A stretch of 64,000 bases of DNA, from the NCBI GenBank assembly GCA_020628475.1, contig JAHDFB010000002.1, positions 21,483-85,482 of the forward strand. Reading direction: 5' to 3'. The notes below the pieces were generated by a model. That model worked only from the letters and a program-made list of their open reading frames with translations, did not search any database and was not told where the DNA came from. Below, piece after piece: positions 63,465 to 64,000 of the stretch. Origin of the DNA: Saprospiraceae bacterium. Lineage in GTDB: Bacteria; Bacteroidota; Bacteroidia; Chitinophagales; Saprospiraceae. The position numbers and the translations under genes are program-made. The number at the start of each line of letters is the position of its first letter. Position 1 is the stretch's first letter.

Positions 63465-63595
63465 GGGCGGCCTCTTTTCCGTCTAAGGACGAAAAAAGAG
63501 ACAGAGTATTCCATGGTTCGCTTTGCTCCGTACCGCCTACGTCGGCACCTCTCCCATAGGGTCGAGCATTCCATGTTCTTGCCGCAATACCATCC
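63465..63595 (+). repeat. Two-hairpin intergenic element, copy 7
   Basis: It starts GGGCGGCCTC with stem CTCTTTT-CC-GTC/GAC-GA-AAAAGAG (63471-63500, loop TAAG). It continues GTATTCCATGGTTCGC; a second ATTCCATG follows at 63568, and the element ends GCAATACCATCC. It is directly downstream of the terminator at 63424-63458. Confidence 0.55.
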
Positions 63596-63715
63596 GAGTG
63601 AAATCACTAGGATAAAATAAGAAGCGCCCATGTGCGTTATTCTATTTTAGTTTCGAATCATTTTTCACAACGAAAGATTCAAAGCTCATTCTACCAATCG
63701 TCAAGAATCTATACT

Positions 63716-64000
63716 ATGAAACCATCTATACTATTTACTTGCATCGTCTTGTTTTCTACACTCTTCATCACCTGCGAAGCTGTTTCCAATCAATCCGAAA
63801 AAGAAATACCACATTATTTACGCAGGGATAATTTTACCGTATTGCGCATGATCATACTCAACGATCAAAATCAAATGCTCATGGTCAATGACCAAGGATT
63901 TTGGGGTATGCCTTGGATCAACATGACCAAAAGACAATATCTTAAAGAATCGATCGACAGTCTTGCTAGCGCCTATGGGATTGAATTGTCAGACATCGAG
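63716..64000 (+). CDS. Nudix-like lipoprotein, 3' end cut by the window edge
   Basis: From the ATG at 63716, 95 codons are in the window and the frame runs off the right edge. A lipoprotein-type signal peptide (LFSTLFITC, Cys at 21) is followed by NFTVLRMIILNDQNQMLMVNDQGFWGMPWINMTKRQYLKESIDSLASAYGIELSDIE. This has the opening pattern of a Nudix hydrolase (strand, WGxPx, then a helix), but the G-x5-E-x7-REUxEExGU box is not clearly present; KESIDSLASAYGIE may be a degenerate form. An extracytoplasmic location would be unusual for a Nudix enzyme. The call is tentative because the gene is incomplete. Confidence 0.5.
   Translation, partial: MKPSILFTCIVLFSTLFITCEAVSNQSEKEIPHYLRRDNFTVLRMIILNDQNQMLMVNDQGFWGMPWINMTKRQYLKESIDSLASAYGIELSDIE

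Noticed and set aside
63401-63631. Overlapping frames on both strands near the right end
   Set aside because: They run through the terminator and repeat copy 7; the stem symmetry produces open frames on both strands.

Overview
The window comes from the chromosome of a marine- or soil-type Bacteroidota, most likely of the Saprospiria/Lewinella kind. The evidence is a SusC/SusD pair, a type IX secretion (T9SS) sorting domain, Bacteroidota-type promoter elements (TAnnTTTG), a fused branched-chain 2-oxoacid dehydrogenase E1, an Omp85-like fusion protein and AT-rich intergenic DNA. Species-level placement is inference. The left edge cuts an NAD kinase gene and the right edge cuts a Nudix-like lipoprotein gene.

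Layout. 1-3.7 kb: NAD kinase, a DUF6702 protein and YidD on the plus strand, convergent with moaA and a MoeB-rhodanese gene. 3.7-4.05 kb: two non-coding repeats, one of them a palindromic MITE-like element. 4.1-17.2 kb: a beta-glucan utilisation region (GH9, then susC-susD-PKD lipoprotein-GH16-GH5). Together these look like machinery to bind, cut and import laminarin or mixed-linkage beta-glucan. 17.2-24.6 kb: an EamA transporter, then a putative mutagenesis cassette (dinB, an SRAP/HMCES gene, a second dnaE) divergent from a LexA-like S24 repressor, with four near-identical palindromes in the shared promoter region, then msrA. 24.6-31.4 kb: unrecognised small genes, ccmF and tRNA-Gln. 31.5-41.3 kb: a hydrolase, a TolB-propeller/outer-membrane-barrel fusion, an MBL hydrolase, a TPR protein, a radical SAM/SPASM enzyme, pyrH, a HupE-like protein and a diverged REP-type transposase-like gene. 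41.4-45.9 kb: molybdenum-cofactor genes (moaE, moaD, mocA-like, moeA, xdhC) divergent from a TSUP permease. 46-56.4 kb: acyl-CoA ligase, ArsC-like, the fused isobutyryl-CoA mutase IcmF, a sugar dehydrogenase, a CPBP protease, an enoyl-CoA hydratase and the fused E1. This suggests fatty and branched-chain acyl-CoA metabolism. 56.5-64 kb: a two-lobed aspartyl protease, DUF2750, an HTH protein, a ROK sugar kinase, ftsK, a putative structured RNA with an intrinsic terminator, and the truncated lipoprotein.

The most notable non-coding signals are (i) seven copies of a degenerate two-hairpin intergenic element, (ii) the four-operator array at 23239-23314, (iii) a direct repeat just upstream of the susC promoter, and (iv) a multi-hairpin RNA candidate at 63244-63458. 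No CRISPR array, rRNA or intact insertion sequence was seen.
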